This document shows, in pieces, positions 1 through 9,571 of a stretch of 64,000 nucleotides of DNA. Under the pieces are notes generated by a model. The model was not told the DNA's origin. It did not search any database and saw only the letters and a list, made by a program, of their open reading frames with translations. Every line of letters starts with the position of its first letter. Position 1 is the stretch's first letter. Source of the stretch: Trametes villosa (Eukaryota > Basidiomycota > Agaricomycetes > Polyporales > Polyporaceae); contig PUDQ02000094.1 in NCBI GenBank assembly GCA_002964805.2, positions 42,340 through 106,339 on the forward strand, written 5' to 3'. Made by a program: the position numbers and the translations under genes.

Positions 1-39
1 GGGGCGCGCGACGGGGCGAGGGCGGGGCGGCACGCGTTT

Positions 40-3000
40 CTACGCGGGTGGGGGAACCGCGACGTCCTGCGGCTGCGAGGACGGCGGTGCGCACGGGTGC
101 TGCGAGGTGTGCGGCGCAGAGGGCGGCGGCGCATCCGCCCCTTGCGGCGCGTGTTGCTGCTGCTGCTGCTGCGAAGGCGGTGGCGGCGCGTACGGCTCCT
201 GCGGGACGTACGGCGCGGAGGGCGGCGCCGCGTACGGGTGCTGCGAGTTGTAGGGCGCCGAGGGCGGCGGCGGCGGGTGCAGATGCTGTGAGGTGCGCGG
301 CGCGTGGGGGTTCTGCTGCTGCGAGGGCGGGGACAGCGCGTGGGGGTGCTGCGAGGCGTACAGAGCGGAGGGCGGCGGCGCGTACAGCGGCTGCGAGGTG
401 TACGGCGCCGAGGGCGGCGGCGCGTGCGGGTGCTGCGAGGGCGGCGGCAGCGCGCGCTGTTGGTGCGAGGGGTGCGGCGCCGAAGGCGGCGGCGCGTGCG
501 GGTGCTGCTGCTGCTGCGAGGGCGGCGGGGGCGGCGCGTGCAGTTGCTGCGAGGTGTGCAGCGACGGCGGCGGGTGCTGCTGCTGCGAGGGCGGGAGCGG
601 CGCGTGCGGGTGCTGCGAGGGCGGTGGCGGCGCGTGCGAGTGCTGCGAGGAGTACGGGGCCGAGGGCGAAGGCGCGGAGGGGATGAACTCGAACTCCTCC
701 TCGGACGTGGAATCACGGGGCGCGACGGGGATAGACTGACTGGAGATGGAAGAGACAGGAATAGGGCGGACACGGGAGCTCCTGGAGGACAAGGTTGACG
801 TTGACGTTGACGGTGCTGCAGAGTGGGCGTACGAGACCTGGGAAGACGTGGGAGGGATTGAGAACTCAGGGCCGCTGGACGTGACAGGAGGAGGGGCGAG
901 CGGTGCTCCTCCTTGGGAAACGCGTGAGGGGTTGCTCGCGCTGCTCTGGGGAGCTTGGACATCGTCATCGGAGAAGGTAGGGGCCTCGTCAAGCTCCACC
1001 GTGACTTCTCCTTCGAGATCCGCAAAATCGCGACCTGTCTGATACGCGCTGCCTCCCGCCTCGTCCCCTGCAAGATCTCGGTGTGGGAGACCACGGAAGA
1101 CCTCCTTCTCGATCGACTCGATGAGGAAAGCTATACGAGGGGTGTTGCGGTGGAATATCAGGGTCCTGAGGTACTCCTCGTAGGCTGACAGGTAGTCGAT
1201 CTTAGAAATCGCGCCCTTCTCCTCGAAACTCGTGTCGGCCGAGAGGAGGTAGCGTACCTGTCAAAGAAATGAGTTGGTTAGAAACGCTTCCGGCGCGTGA
1301 TCAGAAGAACGCACTCCTACGCCGGCGAAAGCAATCATGCCGAACGTCACGGCCCTGATCTGCCATACCATACCCGCGGATGTTCCCCAAGGTTTCTCCC
1401 TCTCCAGGGCGGCCTCTCCGTACAGCATCAGCCGGATGAACTGCCGGGAAGCACGTTAGCACACTCTGTGGGAAGCTGAAGATCGAAATGTAATCACATA
1501 CCTTCCATACCGTGTCATTCCTGAAAATATACTTCGTCTCATCGAACGCATTGGCAGGCGTTTGAGGGAAGAGAATTCGGACCCACGGGTCCTTCGGGTT
1601 CCGGCCGCTGCGCCAATGCCGAACTTGAGGGTCCTGATCGAGGATGTCTAGATAGTTGTCGCCGGTCTCGATGAATAGGAGGGGGTTGAGTTCGGACTTC
1701 ATGTGAGAGAAGATCTGCGCTCGCTGTTAGGGCCGTGCGGGCTTTAAGTCCGGAACCGGTCGGAGTTGACAGCTCCGAAGCGTGGGAAAGCGGAGCTCCG
1801 AACTCCGAAGGCGCGGGAAAGCGGACCTGGGCTTCGGAGGTCGGACTTGTCGGACGTAGCGGAGCGGAGGTCCGAACGGAGGCCCACACAAGTGAGGACT
1901 TCAGCGAAGCTATTAGCAACGCCAGAGACCCTTGCCACTTGTCCTCAGATTTCAGAGGTGGACAGGTCCGATGTCCGGAGGTCCGACACCGGAATGTCGG
2001 ACTTACTGGACTAGGAAGGTCGGAGCTACCAGACGACGAGCGGAGGAAGCGGAACAGATGTATTGGGAAGGAAGTAGAGCGAGTGTGTGGATGAAGGGGT
2101 AAACGAGTCAACGAGATATCCGAACTGAGTAGCTACAACATACCAGCTACGTATATATAGACTACGAGCTAATTGTTATGCCACAACAATAAGAGCGGAC
2201 TAATAAGGAAGGTCAAAGCGGAATAGGGTCGGAAGTCGGGGAAGACAATAAGGCTATTGTTCTAATCAGAATTGAAGCGGAAAAGCGGAGTAAGTAAGTC
2301 CGAAACGTCGGACAAGCGGAGTTAAGTCCGATAAGTGCGGAGTAAGCGGAGTTAAGTCCGATAAGAGCGGACTTAGCGGACCAAAAGCGGAGTAAAAGCG
2401 GAGTAAGAGCGGACCAAAGCGGAGTTGAGTCCGCAGGTGTCAGAGGTCGCACGGGGCGTAACACTCGCCGCCTCCTCATGTTCGTCATGATCTTGCTCTT
2501 CTGGTCTTTGATCGCAGAGGACAGCTAGTACGCGAGGGCGTTAGCGATTCTGCACGCGCTGAGAGAGGGATGGGTACGCACCTCGCTTATGACATACGCG
2601 TTGGTTATGTGAGGGAGTAGGTCATGCGGTACGAGGCGGGAGAACTGCGCGGCCTCGGCATGATCAAGGGCGGCGGCGCGAACCTCCAAGATCAAGGTCT
2701 CCGGGTAGCGAGTTGCCTTATCGTAAGGATCGACGCTCTCGGCGCGCGCGATGAGAGCAAAGACCTTAGAGTCCTTGCTTGGAGCCCACGGTTTGTAGAT
2801 GATAGAATACTTGCGGCCGATGGTGCGGAAATCGTATTGAAGCGGCTGGAGCGCGTTCCTGCGGCGGTCCTGATCGTGCGGCCCCGCCGCGGCCGACGCC
2901 GACGACGTGATGCCCTCGGAGGCGGAGTCCTGAGGAGGCGTGTCCGGCGAGGCCTTCTTCTTCTTCCCTTTCTTACGAGCCCTGGAGCCTTCGCCCATCA

Positions 3001-3295
3001 GTACTCGCATCTGGAGGTCCCGTATCTGCTGCTCATATTGCTGCTGTTCGACCTGCATCTGGTGCATTTGCTGCACGAAAGGCCTATCAGTATGATGCCG
3101 ACGGAGTCGTCGGAGTGGGCGTACCTCCCGCGTCATGCGAAAGGCCGCCGCGTGGGCCTCGAAGTCGCCTTGGCTCCAGCCCTGCGCAAAATGCGTGTCG
3201 TCGTCATCATCGTCGTCATCGTCCGAACCTTCGGTCGGCGGGACATGTTCGGCGGGACCCGGGGGATGAGCGGGAAGAGGTTGCGAGCGCTGCAT
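40..3295 (-). CDS. DUF6698-like fungal protein with Pro/Gln-rich repeat tail (tentative family)
   Basis: Five exons join in frame with GT-AG introns: 3295-2582, 2524-2465, 1714-1502, 1440-1315, 1257-40, giving about 776 residues. The start is the ATG at 3295. The N-terminus has an Asp run (DDDDDDDDD), a Gln-rich coiled stretch (QMHQMQVEQQQYEQQ) and a basic KKGKKKK patch, suggesting a nuclear protein. The middle is globular, with motifs SELNPLLFIETGD, AVTFGMIAFAGVG and RYLLSADTSFEEKGAISKIDY, which resemble from memory the agaricomycete DUF6698 family of unknown function. The last ~250 residues are degenerate SAPYTSQHPHAPPPPSQ repeats. Introns 1, 3 and 4 are short; intron 2 (1715-2464) is 750 bp and repeat-filled. 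Exon phases all agree, so the model is firm; the family name is not, and no function is assigned. Confidence 0.6.
45..690 (-). repeat. Degenerate tandem repeat coding for Pro/Gln/His/Ser-rich tail
   Basis: The plus strand shows a recurring GGCGGCGCGTGCGGGTGCTG-like unit, roughly 30-60 bp per period with CTG/GCT triplet runs (for example 150-170 and 500-518). On the minus strand it encodes SAPYxSQHPHAPPPPSQ-like blocks at the C-terminus of the gene at 40-3295. GC skew keeps several other frames open, so the plus-strand Ala/Arg-rich ORFs here are artefacts. Confidence 0.8.
1715..2464 (-). repeat. 750-bp intron filled with degenerate GCGGAGT/TCCGATAAG repeats
   Basis: The segment is bounded by GTGTTACG at 2464 (minus strand) and CAG at 1715. 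Flanking exons read in phase across it: KIMTNMRRRR joins IFSHMKSELN. Positions 2270-2440 hold many direct copies of GCGGAGTTAAGTCCGATAAG-like units, and 1736-2050 hold GCTCCGAAC/GCGGAC units. Other introns of this gene are about 55-60 bp, so this one has probably expanded or taken in a small non-autonomous element. I found no clear terminal repeat or target duplication. Confidence 0.6.
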
Positions 3296-3886
3296 GTCGG
3301 GGGCGGAGGCGGAGGCGGGGCTTGGAGGCGATGAGAGGAGTGTGGGGGACGGTCGAGGACACGGCTCGCCCTATAACGAAGCTGGGGAAAAACTCCGTGA
3401 ACACACGCGTGAAGCGTCGCATGAATAGACTCACCTCGTGCACGGCCCAGAACTACGAGAGAAAGGGCACCACATACGTAAGGCGTTCGGTTGGGAGCAG
3501 GCAGGCGCTGCTATCTACACATCAGTTCTATTCCGTGGGACACACTGGGAGTCATCTGATGCAAGCGGCATAATGTCGCGCATGGAAGAGCTGGAGGAAG
3601 GGAGAGAGACGATCCACGAGTAACTCCGCAAGACGAGAGTCGGGACCCGGACAGAAACTGCTGACAGCCAAACAGAGAATTGTATGTACAGAGAATGTAG
3701 AAAAGTTCGTGATCATGGCTGGTCGAGTAGAGATCAGCCACAGCGTGTAGCGCGGGCTAGACCCCGTGGAAATCGACGCACCTTGCTCCTACACTTTGGG
3801 ACAGTCCAGCTGATAGTCATACGTCAACTTCTCTGTAACAGTTAGTCATGGGTGCCGACACCGAGCGGCCCAGACGTACCACAGAT
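3296..3886. other. Intergenic: upstream of the 40-3295 gene, downstream of the dioxygenase
   Basis: No supported gene or RNA. It should contain the promoter of the minus-strand gene starting at 3295 and the 3' UTR of the dioxygenase ending at 3887. Open frames here are short and without splice support. Confidence 0.5.
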
Positions 3887-5302
3887 TCATTGAGCAGCGT
3901 TCTGGAGCTCGTCCGAGGTACTCCACATGTCAACGCCCCGCAGCCACCGCTGCTCGCCACTGAGAGCGTGCACGCCGCCCTCCGCGTCGAAGTCCTTCTG
4001 GGATTTGCTGCCGCACTCCACCCATCTGAACAGCCCGCCAGCTGAGTATTGTGTGAACGAGCTCCTGTGCTCAAAATCCTGGACGACGGTGTTGGAGTGT
4101 CGCAAGATCGCCGACGGGATAAGTATCAGTGCGCCCGGCGGAAATTCAATCATTAGGTTCAAGTCCCAGAGAAGGAGATGTCCTCCTTCTCGGGGATCGA
4201 ACCTCCCGATTGCAGTGATCGCGCACCATCCTGCAGGAAGGTTGAGATGGTCAGTATGCACATGCGTGGCGACCTGGGGTCCGAGATTGAACGTCGCGCA
4301 GCCGAAAACGCTCTTCCGAAAATTCGCCTTCAGCGCGACATTGTCGCGCAGAAGCATCTTCATCGTGGCGCTGTAGTAGTCGTGCAGCCGAGGTGCAAAC
4401 AGCTTGAAAGCGGCTGCTCATTGTCGCCATCAGCTAGATGATATTGTTAATACAGGGATAGGGAACTCACCATCGCCGAAACCCGCGATGCGCCGTATGG
4501 CTTGGTTGTCAAGCAATTGCGCAATGACCTTCTTATTGTGCGCGGAGTGCGAGAGGTTACTGACGCGCTATATTGTCGGACACATTTAGTCGCGAATCAC
4601 TCAAGAGGAGCGAGATGGATTACCTTCTGCCCTCCACCGTAGGAGATACCGGCCGCGATGGCGGGAAACGAGCCTCGGCGGTGGATCAGCTGCTTGGCGT
4701 CGAGCTTGTAGGCCGACCTTGCTATGTCGAACGCCTTCTGAGCGTCGACGTTGACCTTCGCCCACCCCTCAGTATCCCTGGGACTTCCGGCAAGGACAGC
4801 GAAGACGCGGGAAGCGTCGTCTAGTAAAGGGACTGGCTCCCTGTTTGTTGTGAGAGACCTGTATGAGCGACCGACGAATAGCGCAGATATGACACTTACC
4901 GTCCATCCCATTCAATGTACTGGAACCCGAGCTCGAGGGCGTCCGCCTTGGTAAGGGCACGACTATCCGCAGGGTCCTTAGGAAGGCGGCGGCCGACAAA
5001 GCCCGTGCTGGCGACCGTGCTCTTCTTGGCCGTGTGCACGTTCTTGGACGAAGTACCCATCTCTGTAAACGGAGAATCTCGTGAATATCTGTATTGAACG
5101 CACAGATCGAGAACAAACCTGTTATATTGAAGCTCACTGTCATCACGTTCGCCCGACGCCGGTGTTTGAGAGATGCGAACTTGATGTGTCGATCCAGAGA
5201 GGCCTGCACGAGTTCCTGCTTTGCGTGACTGTCCCGGGCTGCCTGACGGCGCTGTTTGGAGCGTGCTTTGTCTCGGGATTTCGCGGAGTCCAACCGGGTC
5301 AT
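3887..5302 (-). CDS. Fungal 2OG-Fe(II) dioxygenase, TET/JBP-like family
   Basis: Exons 5302-5119, 5062-4900, 4858-4624, 4567-4471 and 4413-3887 join in phase (about 400 residues). Ordered motifs are YIEWDGR, VFAVLAGSPRD, HRRGSFPAIAAGISYGGGQ, IRRIAGFG, then the catalytic double-stranded beta-helix: HTDHLNLPAGWCAITAIG (metal-binding HxD near 4250-4258), GGHLLLWDLNLMIEFPPG, ILIPSAILRHSN (distal His near 4099) and SFTQYSAGGLFRW. This pattern matches the expanded basidiomycete family grouped with TET/JBP nucleic-acid base oxygenases, often linked to transposons; oxidation of modified bases is inferred from the family, not shown. The basic N-terminal exon (SRDKARSKQRRQAARDSHAK) fits nuclear targeting. 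The 5' end is the weak point: the ATG at 5060 or further exons up to about 5560 are alternatives. No stop or frameshift was found. Confidence 0.75.
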
Positions 5303-6496
5303 CTGCCCCCGAGACTTCTCAGGCGCGGTCCTGCCTTCAAAGAGAGGCGGAGGGTTTCTGCAGCAGGAGATCAATACGTTCTTCGTGAGCTATGGTAAGA
5401 GAACGTACTGGTCTAGCGGTAGCTCGTCTTCGTCGGGGAGCGCAGATGTCACCGCGGCGTGCGCGAGCAGCCGGGCCTTCTCCATCAAGTCGACGAGAGC
5501 CATGCCGACTTTGAGCGGGGCACTACCGTAGTGGGCGGACGGCGGCAATCTGCATGTCGATGAGGCCTGGCCGAGTGCGAATGGTAAGTTTATGAGAATA
5601 GCTGGAGGAGCGAGTGGAGGGTACCATTGCAGCATGAAAGGGGCTGAAATAGAGCCGTGATTAGTACAGGGGAGACGCTCCATGATGAGCACCATGCATC
5701 GAAGCGCAGTGGAAAGGGGATGGAGGACATGTTCAGCACACCAAGGCTGCCATTCCGGACGCAACACATAGTAGCATTCACGCGGTTTCCAGGGTCGGAT
5801 ACTCGTCGCGATTGCATACAATGGATGGCCGTAATGCAAGCCCCGGGGGTAGTGCGCAGGAGCTCGTCAACTATGGGGGAGCGGTGCTTACCTTTCGGCT
5901 TGAGGCTGAAAGGGTGAGTGCCGTGCAATCGGATGAGGTGGGCGCCGCTGTAGTCAACTGGGAGTGGCGGGCAGAGGCGGGAATTGGGGAGAGAGAAGAC
6001 AGCGGCGGCGGGGTACTTATGCAAAATGGAACAATGGGGGATCCTGCGAGGGCTAGATGAAGTATTAGCCATGCGTAGCCATGGCCAGGACAATGGACGA
6101 TCTCCGCTTACTTGTGGCTATAGGTACTAAGCGCCAAGGGCCGCGCAAGCCTTGTGGGGTTTTCCATTCACTCGGCCATATGCTGAGCGTCGGCCGTCCC
6201 ATGAGTTGTGGCGCTCCAGGGGGTTGGCGCATTGTCCTGCTGTTCACAACGTGCAGCAGCAGCCTCGAACTGCCCCAGTGTTCGCCCGACCCCAATCGCC
6301 GCCGCGCCGTGCCGCGACAGAGGTTGTCTCAGTCTGTCACTACAATCGTCGTAATCAATAGCACCATTTCTCGACACTCGTGTAAAGACAAATTCGCACC
6401 TGTAGACTCGCAGTCGCCGGCGACGTATTAGTTCTCGGGGCGGGCTATGGCGGTCGTGGAGCCGACGGGCTGGTAAGGTACCGGTACCTAGGTTAG
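5303..6496. other. Mostly gene-less stretch with one possible upstream exon
   Basis: Between 5390 and 5560 the minus strand has an open segment reading KVGMALVDLMEKARLLAHAA and ending at a possible GT donor. It could be a 5' exon of the dioxygenase gene, but I could not place a phase-consistent junction. The rest, 5570-6496, shows no supported gene, RNA or repeat. Confidence 0.3.
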
Positions 6497-6720
6497 GCCC
6501 ACGCTGGGCGTCGCGACGACGGTAAACTGGCAGGGCACGTCGAGAGCGCGGGTATTGAGGCCCACAACTCCGAACTCCTCCAACTGCTTCTCGTGCTGCT
6601 ACTCCAGGAAGGCCGTGATTGAGACTTCTTCAGTCGCCTCGTCGAGTGCTTCCTTCTCCTTGAATCCGCCGTCTGCCATCCGAGTGGGCTCCATGCGGCG
6701 GAACTCGCCCTCGAATAAGT
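6497..6720 (-). pseudogene. Unidentified conserved-looking coding fragment with in-frame TAG
   Basis: After an acceptor-like CAG, the minus strand reads YLFEGEFRRMEPTRMADGGF, EKEALDEATEEVSITAFLE, a TAG, then QHEKQLEEFGVVGLNTRALD and CQFTVVATPSVGL before a second stop. The same frame is clearly protein-like on both sides of the TAG, which is one transition from CAG (Gln). I do not recognise the family. It looks like the 3' end of a gene whose upstream exons are missing. Confidence 0.45.
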
Positions 6721-7208
6721 ACTGTGAGAGAGGAAGAGAGAGAGGGCAAGAGCAATAAACGTTAGCGTGCGGATACTGTACGTGGTGCGTGCAAGAGATG
6801 CGCACCATGCAAAAGATATGCTGGATGAAAGCCAGAGACTGAAGCGGAGGAAGAGGAAGAGCAAGCGGAGAGAGGTGGCGAAGCGAGGCGAGGCGAAGCG
6901 ACCATGCGAGCGAACCCTCGATCCCGGAAATGGGCAATACCACAGAGGAAGAGGATAATGGAGGGATAGATCGATGCACGGGAGCTGGAGTACAATGGTA
7001 TAGTGCACCGTCCGATGCGAGGCAAGAGGAGGGCGGGGAGGGAAGCGATGAGCGTGAATAGGATGAAGAGGGGAGGGGGAAGGGGCGCTCAATCGACCAC
7101 TGTGGCCGACGCCAGGACGCGCAGGCGCACCGTCGCGCGCACGAGCCTGAGTAGCAGCACGACGCAGCGGTAGTCGACTAGATGCACGGCGACGCGCGCG
7201 CGAACATG

Positions 7209-7890
7209 TCATCGCCCTTCGCCTTCTTCACCGTCGTCGGCGCCGCGCGCGCGTACGCCGCGGCCACGCCAACGTCGAGACTTGACGAGGACGAGTCCAT
7301 GGTGATCGGGGTGCCGATGGTGCGCGACCGTACGACGTGCACGTTGTGGTCCTCGTACCCCGAGCGGGGTTGAGGGCGGCGCGGAGCTGTACCCGAGCGG
7401 GATCGAGGGCGGCGCGGAGCTCGAGGGCGATGTCAACGTCGACATTGACGACTCGGAGTGTCGGGTGTGTTTGGCGCAGACGACGTCTTGAGCATCGTCG
7501 ACCGGCCGCGGCGCACGGGCGTGGACGCGGGCGCGTGACTCGGGGCGTACGTGTTTCCCTCGTGGACGGGGGTGAGGGACGAGGGGCGTGATGGGCTCCG
7601 GGAGCGACATCGACGGGCCTTGGATAGGACATGTCGTGAATGCAGGCGGGGACGTCACGGCGTTCGCCTGGGTGTACGGCGTCGTCGAGGACGCGGGCGA
7701 GGGCACGGGCGTGGAGAGGACGCAGGTGTGGTAGGGCCCGTTGCCCTTCAAGTGGAGGCGCACCTTCTGCTGGAACTCCTTGTGCGGGTTAGCGTTGATG
7801 TTGAGCTGCCACCCGAGGTAAACGCACACCTCGCACTCCATTTGCTTGATTTTGCTGACCGCGAACATGCCTCCTCGCCGAGGGCTGTCA
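7209..7890 (-). pseudogene. Cyclin-like (PCL type) 3' fragment
   Basis: The segment reads MFAVSKIKQMECEVCVYLGW, QLNINANPHKEFQQKVRLHL, then KGNGPYHTC and a long Ser/Thr/Pro-rich tail to a stop at 7209. This matches the last part of the cyclin fold plus tail of fungal Pho85-type cyclins as I remember them (M..EREMC.YLEW.LN pattern). The N-terminal cyclin-box exons expected upstream (minus strand, >7890) are absent; GC-rich repeats take their place. It is most likely a truncated copy, though an intact gene with very distant exons is not excluded. Confidence 0.5.
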
Positions 7891-8625
7891 AGGAAGATCG
7901 AGCGCGGTCGTCTTATGGTTGCGGGCATGCGGCGGCAGTTGCGGGCGTGTGGCGGTAGTCGCGGGGGTACAGCGGCAGTCGCGGGTCATCCTCAACTCGG
8001 TGCCCCATGCTTTAAGAGCCATCGTGCGTGCCTGGTGCGATGGCGAGGGCGGTCGTGCTGCATTCGCGGACGCTCGAGCGAGCCCCGATGCCTGCCGTGA
8101 GTCGTCCCTAGGCGTCGTGCCCCGGCTGCAACAGCCATCGCGCCTTGCATGATGGTGGGGGGCATCGTCTTGCGAATCGCGATGCGAGCGGGTCGACGAG
8201 CGGCACTATCGCGAGTCCTCGCCCCACACAGGCTGAGGGTGGTCACCCTGTGGCGGGCGTGGACGTGCGAGTGCTCGGGCGTTGGACGCTGGACGCTTGT
8301 CGTCCCCCAGCTTCGCGCCTAGGGTTGCAGCGACGACGCCGAGCGGACTGTAGTCGGTGGCGCAGCCTGGGCAAGCACTGCACAAGCATATTACCGTACT
8401 GTTGCTGAGGACGCACAAGACGATAATGGATTACCAGGAAGATCACATACATGGCTAATGGCACTAGTGCTGGTATCAGGGAGAACAGCGTGATGCTAAG
8501 TAGCCGTCATAAGAGTCTAAACACAAGAGTATCGGTTACTAACTTTCGATTGAACCCCTAAATAGAGTAAGCAGAGTACTTGCCTTCATCTCCACACGAG
8601 TTCGGCGTGGTGCGCCAGCCAAGTC
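7891..8625. repeat. GC-rich interval with short tandem repeat, no gene
   Basis: Positions 7917-7990 carry imperfect copies of GCGGCAGTTGCGGGCGTGTG-like units (GTTGCGGGCATGCGGCGGCA and similar). 8000-8625 shows no supported gene. The left end of a Plavaka transposon may lie around 8400-8620, but I could not identify its terminal repeat. Confidence 0.4.
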
Positions 8626-9075
8626 TTACGCCGCCGTGCTAGGTGGTGTATCCCACGCGCTTGGAGTGGGTGCCCGTACTCTCTTGCGGTAGCGCGACTG
8701 GTTGTTTGAGCCGATACAGCTAGAGTCGATGTACCACGAGCGGGGTACCGCAGGATCCTCCGTGTCGCTTTCTAATTCGCTTTCTTCCCGGTCCTTGAAC
8801 ATGTCGCGAGTGCGCTTGAGAGGGCGCCCTCTGCCCTGGGGCTGGGTTCGTGGCTGGACGCGCGGCACCATCTTGACTGGGGGAAGCGACTGTTCATACG
8901 CAAAGTCGCGGGCCTTGATGCCATACTTAGCGAGTACGGCGGCGTGGTTCTCGACCGTCTGGTCGTTTTGCTTGTGGCCGGAGCGTTCCGAGTCCGAGTC
9001 CGAGTCGGAAGGCGGAGACCGCTGTGACCGTGCTTGTAGTAGGGGTAGGGAGTGTTGCAGATCCTCCATAGACAT
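8626..9075 (-). CDS. Hypothetical acidic/basic low-complexity protein, 149 aa
   Basis: An ATG-initiated ORF (MSMEDLQHSLPLLQARSQRS) with an SDSDSDSERSG stretch, a basic RGRPLKRTRDMFKDREESE segment and an ESDTEDP acidic patch. The composition suggests a nuclear or nucleic-acid-associated tail. It lies 0.5 kb downstream of the Plavaka transposase on the same strand and could be a second ORF of that transposon, an extra 3' exon or an unrelated gene. No recognisable domain. Confidence 0.4.
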   Translation of the reverse strand: MSMEDLQHSLPLLQARSQRSPPSDSDSDSERSGHKQNDQTVENHAAVLAKYGIKARDFAYEQSLPPVKMVPRVQPRTQPQGRGRPLKRTRDMFKDREESELESDTEDPAVPRSWYIDSSCIGSNNQSRYRKRVRAPTPSAWDTPPSTAA

Positions 9076-9571
9076 AGAGATAAGTAGAATACAGATGGCA
9101 AGCCAGAAGTTCGACTTACGGATAAGACTCTCATGGTGGAGAGGTGTGCACGGTGGTTGTGCGCGATAGAAAGGTGAATGGGGAATGTCGCCGACTCCTC
9201 GACGTGCACAGCCACATCGCGGGAATTCTCTCAGACTCGCTGAATCTGTGTCCCCTCCGACCGCGATGCGCGCTGACTCGAGCCTTGCTTGCGCAATTAT
9301 ACCTAGATCCTTGGCTGAACTCGGATTTCCTCAACGCGCGTGCTCGGGACGCCAGCCGGAGCGCCGCATGTCATTCAAGGCAGGAAGGCGGTCGTCGCGG
9401 CCCCACTGGCTTCTTTAGTCACCCGTCCGAGTCGCAATACTTTTGGTATGTTCTTCCGGTGTGACTGCAGCCACCGCCGTCGGCGTACTTATGTTCATTG
9501 CGAAGTCATCGGCACAGTGAGTAGGCCGAGCGTGAGAATAGGTACTGGTAGTAGTAATGCTTGGAGTAGTG

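Noticed and set aside
48..798. Long plus-strand Ala/Arg-, Leu/Arg- and Cys/Gly-rich open frames
   Set aside because: They are antisense shadows of the Pro/Gln repeat of the minus-strand gene; composition follows the repeat unit and there is no codon signal.
6493..7212. Arg/Ser-rich minus-strand ORF of 239 codons
   Set aside because: It overlaps the protein-like fragment at 6497-6720 in a different frame and has no recognisable domain.
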